Positions 13,202 to 23,726 of a stretch of DNA of 64,000 bases are shown here, piece after piece. A model generated the notes under the pieces. The model saw only the letters and a program-made list of their open reading frames with translations. It searched no databases and was not told where the DNA came from. The first letter of the stretch is position 1, and the number at the start of each line of letters is the position of its first letter. The translations under genes were made by a program, and so were the position numbers. The stretch is from Clavelina lepadiformis (lineage: Eukaryota > Chordata > Ascidiacea > Aplousobranchia > Clavelinidae), in assembly GCF_947623445.1 (NCBI RefSeq), contig NC_135241.1:6822501-6886500 (forward strand), in the 5' to 3' direction.

Positions 13202-14935
13202 TATGATCAGGTAAAAATTTCCTGGTGCCACTTACTGTTCTTAGAACTAGCTTAGGTCTTGATTTAATTGGAAACAAATCATATTGCATATTTTTATACA
13301 TGTTTGTTCTGAAGTTGTTCAATGTTCATGCTTACCTTGTTACAAAGAGCCTCTTTTGGAATGTAATTTGGTTGGCATTTTTCATTGTCTGTACCGTTCG
13401 CGTACAATTTTGTGGTTCCTAAGATGTATTATTGTTATTTCATGCAGATTGTTACATTCAAAACTTTTGTGAGCAATATATCGAATGCTAACTTTGCAGT
13501 TTAGCTAGTAGTCGTAGAGTTGCAAATGTTTTTGTCCCAGATTCAAGCTATCTTTTAGCTTCATTTTGATTTTTGAAAAATTTTATTTATGTGTACTTGT
13601 AATTTCTACATGTTTTTTTACAGAATATATATATATGCTGCTGTTTTCTAAATATGACAAACTTTGATAATAATCAATTTTTAGGAAGTGAGGAATAGTA
13701 AAGGTTCAAATCCGATTTATGTATACTATTAAACAAAATCGTTGAGAAATTTCCGCAAATTGCATATCATGTTTCCTTGCTCAGCGGCCAGATAGAATAA
13801 GAAAATAGTACGTAAAGAATTGAGTCTACTGACTAACGAGAAAAACAAAGATGTACTGGTATTTCTAACGAATCACAACTTAAAGCCTCCAAATAAACTG
13901 TTTATGCAAGAATGTACACTGTACAGTTTTATCAGATACAACTGAGGAGTGTGAGACTGTCATCCTCAATTATGGAGTCGTCCAACCCCTAAAACTAAGA
14001 TCTTTATGAATTTGTTGGACGTCCTACGTAGGGCTTTAAAAAACCTATTTAGACCAATCAGAAGGCAGCACTGTTGGTGTTGTTTTCTAGCCTGGGAATT
14101 ACCCTGGCAGTTCGCGCTTCAATGTCTGAGGTCGCATGCAGAATTAGGCTAAAAATAGCATGAAAGTAGCTAAAATTGTTTTTTTTAGACCAAAAATTCT
14201 AGTGTTTATTTTGCGCCTATGTAAAAAAAGTTTGAATCATGGTATTTTGATGGCATTTTATGGAATGGTAGTTCAAAGCATTACAAATTGACATGCAAAA
14301 TTTCACACAGCCCCATGGTGGATTTTTCGAGTAATCAGTCTTTTAGTAAATTCACTGTATTATAAACAAACAAAGATTTTATGGTATTTTTTGGTGTTTG
14401 ACGCCTCCTGAAGCAAACGCTAGTGTATTAGTATTTCCTACTTTGGCGTGTACAGTATTACCTTAGTTTGTACATTGCTTGATCTTTAAGCTGGGAAAAG
14501 TATACTTACTTTGTGTCAGTAAAAGTGATGAGGAATCATCGTCAGGTTTAGCCGTGCAGAGACTTTATTCAGTGCGAGGATAAAGATTATCATACCAATG
14601 TAATTACAGTGCAAGATATGTGTTCGAAAAAGGTGTTTTGGATATTTTGTATGGTTATTATTTGGATATTTTTCGCCATTGGCCTTGTTATACCAAAACA
14701 TACAAGTACTAAGAAGTATGCTTCCAAACAATTAACAAAAGGAAAAAGGTGGCAAAGCTTGGGAGCTTAAAATGTTTAACTTTAACAAGATGTTAACGAT
14801 ACAGTGATGCTATTATAGCGCAACGTAAGACATTACGCTATGTATATATAGGCTATATGTGTGTTATTGAGCTGTTCCTGATCCACCACTGTTACTAACT
14901 GGATATTATTTTATTGGCAAATAAACGGTTCTACG
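13202..14935. other. Non-coding stretch downstream of CEP120
   Basis: The first few hundred bases should be CEP120 3' UTR. The rest shows no coding signal and no repeat boundary that I can place. Confidence 0.35.
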
Positions 14936-15088
14936 TCGATTCAACCCAGGACGATTAAACCTAGAACGACTCAATCAACGTCTGTACAAGTTGAATAATC
15001 CTTGGGATGAAAATTCCTGGGTTTCCTCGATCGTTCATTGAATTGTCATGGGCTTAATCGCCCTAGGTTGAATTGACTGATCACCGCA
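14936..15088. repeat. Dispersed ~150-bp palindromic repeat, copy 1
   Basis: This shares order and wording with 38161-38300: CGATTAAACC.AGAAC.ACTCAA.CAACGTCTG, then TTGAAT, CCTGGGTTT, a CGTT or GTTCAT segment and GTTGAA.TGAC.GA.CACC. The two halves are also partly complementary to each other (ATTAAACC and GGTTTAAT types), so the unit can fold back. It is a short non-coding mobile repeat of unknown class. Confidence 0.6.
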
Positions 15089-15849
15089 AATAACATGTGC
15101 CGAATCATGGGCACAGCTTGACGCGGAGAGACGTCTCAAACTTGGTCTGTGTACCTCCTTGTCTTAATGATGACTGGCTCGAAAATCGAACTGTGAATAC
15201 AGGAAAAACACAATGACTTTCTCGGCAAATAACGTAATATCCTGTCGCTATCTAGCGAACTGTATGACGAACGCTACACTTTTACGCTGGAAGGTTAGCA
15301 CCAGCGAGTCGAACCGTAGCGGAAAACGGTATAACTCCGATTCAGGTTTTACAAAATTTTACTTTACCGCTTCAGGTTTGCACCTGGTGCACACATTCAT
15401 TCCGCACCGGGTTTAGGTTCAGCAAATATGCTAATATACGGTTCGCTTCGGGTTCGAATGACACTATCCAACATATTTTTTCAAATGACATATTTTTCTA
15501 ATTTCTTCAACTACACACTGCTCATGTTCAAATTCTTTAGCCCAAGGCATTTCATCATGAGAGTGGGTAAAGGTTTTCCACATTTTGAAATAACCAAAAG
15601 AAACACGTTTTCTATAACTATTGGATGAAATTATTGTACTGAAAAAGTGGTTACAATCAGGAAAGGTTGCACAGCGGTTCGTTTTTTTTCTCGTAATTTT
15701 CAATGGTTCATGTTCAGTTTGGGTTCAGACAAATTTATAGATAGGCCTATATTGGGTTCTGTTTCGGTTCGGTTTTCATAAAACATCCGCTCAAACAGGT
15801 TTAAAGGTTAACGTTTTTGGTTAGCCATATCTGCCAGAATTCGGTTTAT
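15089..15849. other. Spacer with GGTTCG-rich degenerate repeats
   Basis: Between about 15300 and 15780 the words GGTTCG, CGGGTTC and GGTTCAG recur, suggesting a worn repeat. No gene seen. Confidence 0.3.
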
Positions 15850-16425
15850 TTGGCGCGTCCGTAATTTGTGAACGCGTTCACAAATTGCGTACGCATTCAC
15901 AATTTACGAACCCAGAAATATGATATGTTGCTGGCCGAAAGGTTTATAACAAAGTGTTCATAAATTGCTTGAGCGCTAAACTATTGTGTAAAAACATAGC
16001 TCTGTTGGCCGAACTGGTCATTATTATACGCAATCGTAAATTGTGAATGCGTTTGTAATTTGTGAACGTGTTCGTAGTTCGTGTATGCGTTGACAATAAC
16101 ACGCGTTCCCATATTGTCAACACGATTGCAATTTACAAGCATGTAGGCCAATAGTTGAATCTATGATGACCTGTTTGGAAAATACAGTAAATTTTTCCAC
16201 GATAATTCAGCGTGCATGCAATTTGTGAACGCGTAGCCTATGTAATTTACAAACACGTTATTATGACCCTATCGGCCAGGAAAAAATCAAACCTACGCGT
16301 TCATAAATTGCGGTTATGAACCTTTCGGCCAGGCAAAATATCTTACTTACCTGTTCGTAAATTGTGAACGGGTATGCAATTTGTGAAAACATGTTCGCAA
16401 TTTACGAACGTGTTGAAAGAAGTGC
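15850..16425. repeat. Foldback element built of GTTCGTAAATTGTGAACG-like units
   Basis: The left part (15850-15960) and right part (16300-16425) are imperfect reverse complements. The order is: a GTAATTTGTGAACG block, a TTCACAATTTACGAAC block, then GGCCGAAAGGTTTATAAC on the left against GGTTATGAACCTTTCGGCC on the right. The interior carries about a dozen more short inverted GTGAACG/CGTTCAC units, with a local hairpin near 16090-16122. It is non-coding, AT/CG-patterned, and ends 15 bases before the LTR element. Confidence 0.65.
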
Positions 16426-16443
16426 ATTCTAACACATATGGCT

Positions 16444-16975
16444 TGTAGTGGCCTGGGACTTTAATAACTTCATGTGAAAACGCCGTTTAGTACGTTACCA
16501 GGTGATTTCATAACATCCTAGTTTTAACTGAATGTAATCCCCATTGCCAACGCTTATTTTGATCGTTCGCACATTCTGAAATGTTCGTGCATTTTGTGTC
16601 GGATATTTCCGTTCACACCGCTCCACGCTGTTATAAGCTCAAACTTCTACGCGAGAAAACGCGCAGACGAGAGATACAGAGTCGTACGAACGTATTACGT
16701 TAGTCGTGTTGATTGTAATTCTTTAGACCTGTTTTAAATGGTGAATACTAAGTTTGTGATTGTGTGTAATATTCGGAACCTGTACAGTTCCTACAATAAA
16801 GGACCGTTTCTGATAAACTGTATCTGTAATATCGTAAGAGCTTTCGGCTAGCAAGAGGTTAGAGAATTCTAACCGCACGCAACCACGGAGTCAAATCATT
16901 AATTCAGCGGGCAAATTAAGTCAAAATAACAAGTTAAGACAGATCAGCTGTGCACCTGCCGCATCAGCCTCTGCA
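16444..16975 (+). repeat. LTR copy 1 (5' outer, U3-deleted)
   Basis: This 532-bp LTR starts TGTAGTGGCCTGGG and ends CTCTGCA. Compared with the 3' LTR it lacks about 115 bases of U3 just after the start. It keeps the ACGCCGTTTAGTACG block, the CAATAAAGGACC polyadenylation region and the U5 end. Confidence 0.85.
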
Positions 16976-16986
16976 TTTTTGCAAAA

Positions 16987-17602
16987 TGCAGAGGTTGATG
17001 CACAGTTTATCAGTCTTAACTTATGTTATTTGGACTTAGTTTACCTGCCGAATTAATGATCTGACTCCGTGGTTGCGTGCGGTTAGAATTCTCTAACCTC
17101 TTGCTAGCCGAAAGCTCTTACGATATTACAGATACAGTTTATCAGAAACGGTCCTTTATTGTAGGAACTGTACAGGTTCCGAATATTACACACAATCACA
17201 AACTTAGTATTCACCATTTAAAACAGGTCTAAAGAATTGCAATTAACACGACTAACGTAGTACGTTCGTACAATTCGGTATCTCTCCGTCTGAGCGCTTA
17301 CTCGCGTAGAAGTTTGAGCTTATAACAGCGTGGAGCGGTGTGAGCGGAAATATCCGACACAAAATACACGAACATTTCAGAATGTGCGAACGATCAAAAT
17401 AAGCGTTGGCAATGGGGATTACATTCAGTTAAAACTAGGATGTTATGAAATCACCTGGTAACGTACTAAACGGCGTTTTCACATAAAGTTATTTAGAGCA
17501 AGTTTCCAAATATTAAACGACAATTGCAGTGTTATCAATAAACAATACTTCAATAAATAACTGGCGAACACTTTCCCAAGAATGATATAATGGTATTAAA
17601 AA
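16987..17602 (-). repeat. LTR copy 2 (inverted)
   Basis: This is the reverse complement of the 3' LTR over its whole length, except that the first 18 or so bases of U3 are missing. The match ends in the run TGGTATTAAAAA at 17602 and the following bases differ. It meets LTR copy 1 tail to tail across an 11-base spacer, with the palindrome CTGCATTTTTGCAAAATGCAG at the joint. Confidence 0.85.
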
Positions 17603-17672
17603 AGACTTAAAGACTTCTCGGACTGGTCGAAAAATCATTCCACCGAAACGTTTCTCTGATTACAAACACAAC

Positions 17673-19151
17673 ATGTTGTTTTGTTTGCTGCTTACGTGTT
17701 TCTTTTTGTTTACATCAGCCGCTCAGGTGAATCTTCATCTGGACTCACAGCAATTTCTATTACGTCAACGTTCGTTTCTTGGATCGCTTGCATCGTGCTC
17801 AATCGAGCGTGGATACTGCTTAACGGGCAATCGTATGTTTATATGGCGAGTACCTTCGCACATCAACTGCCCCCCAACCAAGCCTCTTGGATCGCATAAG
17901 ATGCTACTCGATTACAACTCTACGTCTTTATATAGAGTTTCCTTACCTGACCTCGGGATCTCGGTGCGTCACTGGAGGAAATGCTCCACACGTGCGAAAA
18001 GCTGCTATGGCGAACATATTCACTGCGACAACAACAACTTTATCTTTCGCTACCACCAATGTACAGAGCTGGACAGACTCGCTCTTTTTCGTCCTAACCT
18101 GCCAAGGCGTGTATCTTCTCAAACGCCACACTCTCAATTCTCGCGACTTCTTGCAACCTTTGACGGACAACAGGACGATCTTATTGCGGAAGTTCTCACT
18201 ACTTTCAACGAAGAGAACAAGTTCCTACATTGTCAACTCACGAAGCTGATTGGCACACTCTACAAAGCAGTTGGGAAGATCTTCCCTACTGAGATACTCT
18301 CTTCTACTCTTGGACATCAAACCATGGGTTCCAGCCTTGGAGATTTTATGTCCAGAGCAGCATGTCATTCTATCAACGGTACCGTCTTACCGTCACTTGC
18401 GTACAGAAACGCATTTAGCCAACGTCCTCTCATCCAATATCGCGATCAAAACGGCCACAGTCAATACGGCCAACTCATTTCAGACAACATTGTCTTACCG
18501 GGAGTACATCTGCTGGAATCGTATCGACCAGCTAGAAGTTTTGTCTTCCGAGTTCTGGGACACACCGTCCTTTATCACAACTATACTTTATCGCACGAAC
18601 ATGTGCAGGTGCATCAACTCAACTTACCTTTGTCGCCTATACACGTCAACTACAATGCACCCGACTACGAGAAGATTCTCAACGAGCTACCTGACTCCGA
18701 CTCGTTCACTGACCTTTAATCGCTGCTCAGCTCTATGTCTGAAGCCAACCTGCTTAAGGAACAAATGCGACATGTCATAACAAGTCTTACTACAACTGAT
18801 GAAACTGCGATCAACGGCTCCTACGTCGCAGACACATTCGCGCACGCCGCAAAACAAACGCTACTCCTTGCACTGTCGCAGATTACGAATCCATTTCTCT
18901 CAGCCCTTATATTCATCCTGCAACTACTTGCCATGATGTGGGCCCTCTTCCATACCATCGGGTTTATCCGATCATCTCCGCACCATTTGCAGTATGCCAG
19001 ATCCCTTGTATCCCGTATTCGCGCTGGGCGCCACCAACAGCAAGCACCAGATGCACGTCCACAACAAACTCAACCGTCGCCTTTGCTTCGACGTTCTCGT
19101 GACCAACCGTCTTCTTCTGGATCTTCTGATGACGCGCCACACACACTTTGA
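17673..19151 (+). pseudogene. Retroelement envelope-like glycoprotein, interrupted by one in-frame stop
   Basis: The first part (17673-18719, 348 codons) begins with a hydrophobic signal peptide (residues 1-17). It holds many Cys in residues 40-130 and N-glycosylation sequons (NST, NGT, NYT). A TAA at 18717-18719 stops it. The same frame continues open from 18720 to 19151, where a long hydrophobic membrane span (about 26 residues, from NPFLSALI) is followed by a Pro/Ser/Gln-rich cytoplasmic tail. Signal peptide, glycosylated ectodomain, membrane anchor and tail, placed directly before a polypurine tract and 3' LTR, identify an env gene. The block at residues about 228-300 (Arg-Pro-Leu-Ile-x-Tyr, later Gly-Gln-Leu) recalls class III fusion glycoproteins of the herpesvirus gB type. 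That family call is tentative. The stop argues for a dead copy unless it is read through. Confidence 0.7.
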
Positions 19152-19367
19152 GTTTCATTATTTGTATCACCTTGTTTTTCAGTACCGTTAATGTCTTGTG
19201 CATATACCATTTTGCTGTAGTTATCCCTGTATGTAGTTATTTAGAGTTACCCTTCAACATGTAGTTATTCTGTCATATGTAAATTTCATTCTGTTGTTTG
19301 TTCATGCTCACTGTTGTTATCATCAGAATGTTCCATTTTAATTGTCAATTTTTTTCCCTTCCGTAGC

Positions 19368-19377
19368 GGGGGAGGAA
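19368..19377 (+). other. Polypurine tract of LTR element
   Basis: The run GGGGGAGGAA ends exactly where the 3' LTR starts with TG. This is the plus-strand priming site in LTR retroelements and fixes the LTR boundary. Confidence 0.8.
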
Positions 19378-20012
19378 TGTAGTGGCCTGGGTGGCATTTT
19401 TAATACCATTATATCATTCTTGGGAAAGTGTTCGCCAGTTATTTATTGAAGTATTGTTTATTGATAACACTGCAATTGTCGTTTAATATTTGGAAACTTG
19501 CTCTAAATAACTTTATGTGAAAACGCCGTTTAGTACGTTACCAGGTGATTTCATAACGTCCTAGTTTTAACTGAATGTAATCCCCATTGCCAACGCTTAT
19601 TTTGTTCGTTTGCACATTATGAAATGTTCGTGTATTTTGTGTCGGATATTTCCGCTCACACCGCTCCACGCTGTTATAAGCTCAAACTTCTACGCGAGTA
19701 AGCGCTCAGACGGAGAGATACCGAATTGTACGAACGTACTACGTTAGTCGTGTTAATTGCAATTCTTTAGACCTGTTTTAAATGGTGAATACTAAGTTTG
19801 TGATTGTGTGTAATATTCGGAACCTGTACAGTTCCTACAATAAAGGACCGTTTCTGATAAACTGTATCTGTAATATCGTAAGAGCTTTCGGCTAGCAAGA
19901 GGTTAGAGAATTCTAACCGCACGCAACCACGGAGTCAGATCATTAATTCGGCAGGTAAACTAAGTCCAAATAACATAAGTTAAGGCTGATAAACTGTGCA
20001 ACAACCTCTGCA
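19378..20012 (+). repeat. LTR copy 3 (3' LTR, full length)
   Basis: This is a 635-bp LTR with TG at the start and CA at the end. Its U3 contains the segment missing from copy 1. A TATAAG lies near 19675 and AATAAA at 19839-19844. Confidence 0.88.
19839..19844 (+). terminator. LTR polyadenylation signal
   Basis: AATAAA within the conserved CTACAATAAAGGACC of the LTR R region; the same word is kept in all three LTR copies. Confidence 0.6.
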
Positions 20013-20016
20013 GGCT

Positions 20017-21310
20017 AACCAATAACCGTACAGGTTTATTTCACGGTCACTAAACCCAAAAAGTGCTTACACTGGTTTCTAGAAAAAAATTTAACTACTA
20101 CCAAACCAATTGAAAAAAATTTAAGTTTAATTTAAGTTTTTTGAAGTGTGTCCCACGTTGTTTGCAACGATTATTGTAGTCAACACTGTTACGAAGTGAT
20201 ATTTAAATTTCGTTGGCAACATCAGAATAATAATTCTGTTGTTCTTACTCAACCTGCTTGAAAATGTAAAGTCATCATGAAACAAACGTTATTGTTCGAC
20301 TCACTTTCAGCAACGACTTTAACGTCGGATGATGTAACACGGTTTAGCAAATGAATATTTTAAGCCTCTCATTTGACAGATGAACATTAAAATTTAAAAT
20401 TGGTGTTTCAAAATTCAAATTTTCAAAACGTCCAGAGCAGGTTAATGTTTTGAAAATCTGCTGAAATTTCGAAGGAGAGACGGTCTGGTGTAGGTGTACA
20501 GAGATTACTCTGCCTGGCGCGATGGCGGCACTTACATTTAGTGTCAAATTATTGCTGCAATCCAACAAACTACTGAAATAGCCACGAAATCTGTGATACC
20601 TCAAAAGATCTGAAATTTACCATCAAGCAAAGCTATCGATTTTGCGCATACACGTGGTTGCGCCAAGGAGCAAAAGGTGGCATGGACCAGTATTACTAGG
20701 CCTAGGCCTAGTAGTACTTAGCCTAGTAAACTTTGGTGTGACGCGTGCACCATGACCCGGGTTGCACATTTGGGGTCGCTCATGCAGCACAGTGTTTGGT
20801 TCAAGTGTTGCAAAATCGGAAGGATTCCTTCCAGACATAGAGCCTTGAAGGAGGAGGTTTTTTTTCTAGAAACTAGCCTATTCCGCCAAAAAATCTTGAA
20901 GATTTTATTGTTATTATTACCGGTATATAGCTAGCCTATCTAGGCCTACGTTTGGGCGTTAAATTATATTAAAATCGATAGCAACTCACAACTGTAGTCT
21001 TAGTAGCCTAGTCTACCGAATTGCAGAGTATGGCAGTTTTCACTTTTCAGCAAGATCTTGCGTGCGCCAAAAAAACAAAAACGACAAGTGCAGGTACACA
21101 AAAATGTTGGAATGCACTTGAAGTGTGCTCTTATAGGTGCACAATAAGCGTACATAATAGTACCTAATGTACACAGCTTCACAAATTTAATCCCTAAGCT
21201 AAATCAATTAAAAATTGAGTGTGTATAAGTTCTGTTTAAGTTATGAAGTGCTAAATAATGCTCCTAAAACATGCGCGATGTGCCACAGTAGCTCATGTGC
21301 TGGGAAACAG
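20017..21310. other. Non-coding spacer
   Basis: It includes the palindromic run ACTAGGCCTAGGCCTAGTAG near 20696-20715. No ORF here has family resemblance, and no repeat end was placed. Confidence 0.35.
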
Positions 21311-22276
21311 CCAGATTGGAAAGTTTGGTAAGTGCGCAGGGGAATAAAATTAACAAAGTGCCTGAATAACCGTATGTTGGTCACACAACCTGTTGTTAAA
21401 GATAGACGGTTAGGTTAGGAGAATGGGTATGCAAAAAGTTGATTTTAGCTAGCCTAATTAAGATTTTATTGAAGTTAGATTTAGATTAGAAGATAATTCA
21501 GGTTAAGTTTAGGTGACTATGTTATAACATTACAGCATGTAGAGGCATGATTTCCTTATAACATTATTATACTTTTTATTTGATTCATATACTGTCTATC
21601 TTTTAGTCCACTTGTGGACCTCAATATTGTTCGCTCTCTTGGACACAGAAGCGGGATTCCGGTCCCTAGGATGGAGTTTCTTTTGTGCAGTTTTCTTTAA
21701 CCATCCATTTGTTGTACTTAAGATATTCATTGTCATTTTTATCAAACCATGTCATTTTATATATTTATTTTGGTTATTAATATACGTGTTTTTAATGTTA
21801 GGGAATCTCTACCTCTACATCTTCCAACAGTGCAGTTGTTTCGTTGTTTGTATTATTTTGTATCTTAAATTCGTCAAACGTAGGAATTATTTTGTGAATT
21901 TGGTGGCCATAGCAACCTACCATCTTATAGCACAATTGTATTCTTGCTATCTTGCATGTTTTTAGCCCTTGGCTTTGTCACTATTTCCTGCTTGTTAATT
22001 GTTTGTGAGCATGTGTTTTATTTTGCTATGACTATAACGATTAGTATTCTAACTTTCACTCCACACAGTTAATGGAGTAAAATAAACAATACAATACAAT
22101 TTAAGTTAGGTTAACAAGAAGTAAAAATAGTTTCCAACGTACAATTTTTTCCAGTTAAATAGTGACAGCCTAAATTTAATTACACATATAACTGTAAAAA
22201 TTGGTCATTGTTTTTTTCTGGTTGTGAGGGTGATTTCTCACACAACTGCCTAAAATAAGCGAACTTTCCAATCTGG
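21311..22276. mobile_element. TIR transposon carrying a secondary insertion
   Basis: The ends CCAGATTGGAAAGTTTG and GAACTTTCCAATCTGG are inverted copies. The flanks GGAAACAG (21303-21310) and GAAAACAG (22277-22284) agree at 7 of 8 bases, as for a hAT duplication. The inner parts 21410-21535 and 22100-22165 match, in order, an uninterrupted relative at 58835-59060. The 21536-22098 segment is therefore a later insertion. Confidence 0.65.
21536..22098 (+). mobile_element. Insertion inside the TIR transposon, possibly a truncated non-LTR element
   Basis: This segment is absent from the sister copy at 58.9 kb. It ends AATAAACAATACAATACAAT, a short-repeat tail of the sort seen at the 3' ends of some LINEs and SINEs. 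The open stretch 21612-21965 is hydrophobic and resembles nothing I recognise. The class is not certain. Confidence 0.4.
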
Positions 22277-22875
22277 GAAAACAGTATTGAGTGTGCCTAT
22301 GAATTACGATGCCAAACTCTGCAGTCTGGATTTAGTAGAGTCTGTGTATTCGTTATGTAACATTTGCAAACTATACATAGGATTCACCCCGACTGGAAAG
22401 TACGGTAGGCCTAGTTTTTGACAAGAAATCGTGCATGCAAAGGCAGATGTTTTTGTGTGCACCGAAGCCTTAATTCATTGTTTGTTTATTTAAATTGGCG
22501 TTCAAGCAACCAGTTCTTCTTTGTATGTTTATGTCAAACTTTACAATGCATAGATTAAGTACAAACAGACCCGGTAAAAAAAATTGGTCCTACTATGCTC
22601 TACAAAAGACTAACGAACTACGTAGCTTAGAGAGGCACCCAATGCTTATCTTGAACACCAATTTTGTTTCCAAAGTATGCAAGTTACATGCTTTGTTGTC
22701 AAATTCTGTAATATTAGTACATCGATATCAAAAATTTGGTATTAGAATTATTTTTACGTATTGGCTATTTCTGGTCCATTTTGTCTGGTTGAAGTTCAAT
22801 CAGTTTCAAACAAAATTTTAAGTTTTTGTTGCATCTTACAGTAATGTTAATAACCTTTTGTATATTGACTATATA
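22277..22875. other. Non-coding spacer
   Basis: The open stretch at 22495-22821 has no recognisable family and no splice or start context. I treat the region as non-coding. Confidence 0.3.
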
Positions 22876-23726
22876 CAGTCAAATCCGGTTAATTGCATAG
22901 TCAATTTGCCAAGCCTTTTTATGCGATTAAACGAATTATGCAAAAGTGCAAAGTCCACTTATTGTCTTACTTGCTGTGCAAAGCTGGTCATGTGTAAATA
23001 TGTCAACACGCAAAACACTAACATTTATTGTGTGTTGTGATCATCGATTCATTCAAGCACGCAAAACACTCTAACATTTATTCTTTAATCAAGAAAAATA
23101 CTGGCGATTGTTGTTTTTTAAATTTTATTTTGCATGCTTTCTTGCATTTGTGTTTCTAAACGAACAAATGTGGCCACGTCCGCCCCTTCAAACTGTAGTC
23201 GTCGGCGAATTGTATCAAGTGCCTGCAGAACTTCTTTATTTTTTGATGCAGTCGCAGCGATTGCGTCAGCAGAGCTTTCTTCGTTGATGTCGTCTTTTTC
23301 AACTTGTTTGTTTTGTAAAACTTCTTCACATATTATGGCATCATCTTAACGCAGCGCTTTCTTTATGCAACACTAAAATGAAACTAAAACCGTGCGAATG
23401 TTAATGTCTGCGTATTGACAGCAACGTGTTAATGCTTAAATTCGGCATTGTCTGTTTGATTGTTTCGTAACAAAGCGCAGTACAAGTCGCAACGCTTACG
23501 CATTGCGTGTGCGCTCCCAGTGCATGTTGTTTTCAATTTTATCTTTTAAAAACGTTTAAATAATCGAATAAATCACCTTCATTTAAGTGGATTACGCAAT
23601 AAACCACTATGTGATAAACCGAAGTATTATCTTTACAAATAATGGACTATGGTTTGGGATTTGTGCTCTTTATGCGATAAAACGGATTATGTGATTATCT
23701 AGAATGCATTTAACTGGACTGGACTG
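22876..23726 (-). mobile_element. Tigger/pogo-type DNA transposon remnant
   Basis: The left end CAGTCAAATCCGGTTAATTGCA and the right end, read inverted as CAGTCC-AGTTAAATGCA, are related. Both abut TA (22874-22875 and 23727-23728), the Tc1/mariner target duplication. CAGTC.AA.CCGGTTAA termini are typical of pogo/Tigger elements. At 851 bp it is internally deleted and keeps only the end of the transposase. Confidence 0.7.
23118..23345 (-). pseudogene. C-terminal fragment of Tigger-type transposase
   Basis: The minus-strand frame is open for about 75 codons, from a stop just upstream (23346-23348) to the TAA at 23118-23120. It is acidic at first, then reads VLQALDTIRRRLQFEGADV and a coiled C-terminus. 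This resembles the tail of jerky/Tigger transposases, where a helix with a leucine pattern follows the DDE domain. The catalytic domain is gone. Confidence 0.5.

Larger units (their letters stand above)
16440..20016 (+). mobile_element. Rearranged LTR retroelement with envelope-only coding region
   Basis: The block contains three related LTRs: 16444-16975 (+), 16987-17602 (inverted) and 19378-20012 (+). Between the second and third lies one broken envelope-like gene. It begins TGTAGTGG and ends CTCTGCA, and GGCT flanks it on both sides (16440-16443 and 20013-20016). This fits a 4-bp target duplication of a Ty3/gypsy- or retrovirus-like integrase, although four bases can match by chance. No gag, protease, reverse transcriptase or integrase reading is present and no primer-binding site follows the first LTR. 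The order LTR, inverted LTR, env, LTR is not a normal provirus. It implies recombination or self-integration before or after insertion. Confidence 0.8.

Noticed and set aside
17681-18780. Several long open frames overlapping the envelope-like gene in other frames and on the minus strand
   Set aside because: They are shadows of the signal-peptide frame; none has its own start context, domains or membrane pattern.
21612-21965. 117-codon open stretch rich in Phe, Leu and Ile
   Set aside because: It lies inside the secondary insertion of a transposon and matches no family I recognise; probably AT-rich chance reading.
22495-22821. 108-codon open stretch
   Set aside because: Low-complexity hydrophobic content, no family resemblance, no supporting splice or start context; likely chance.
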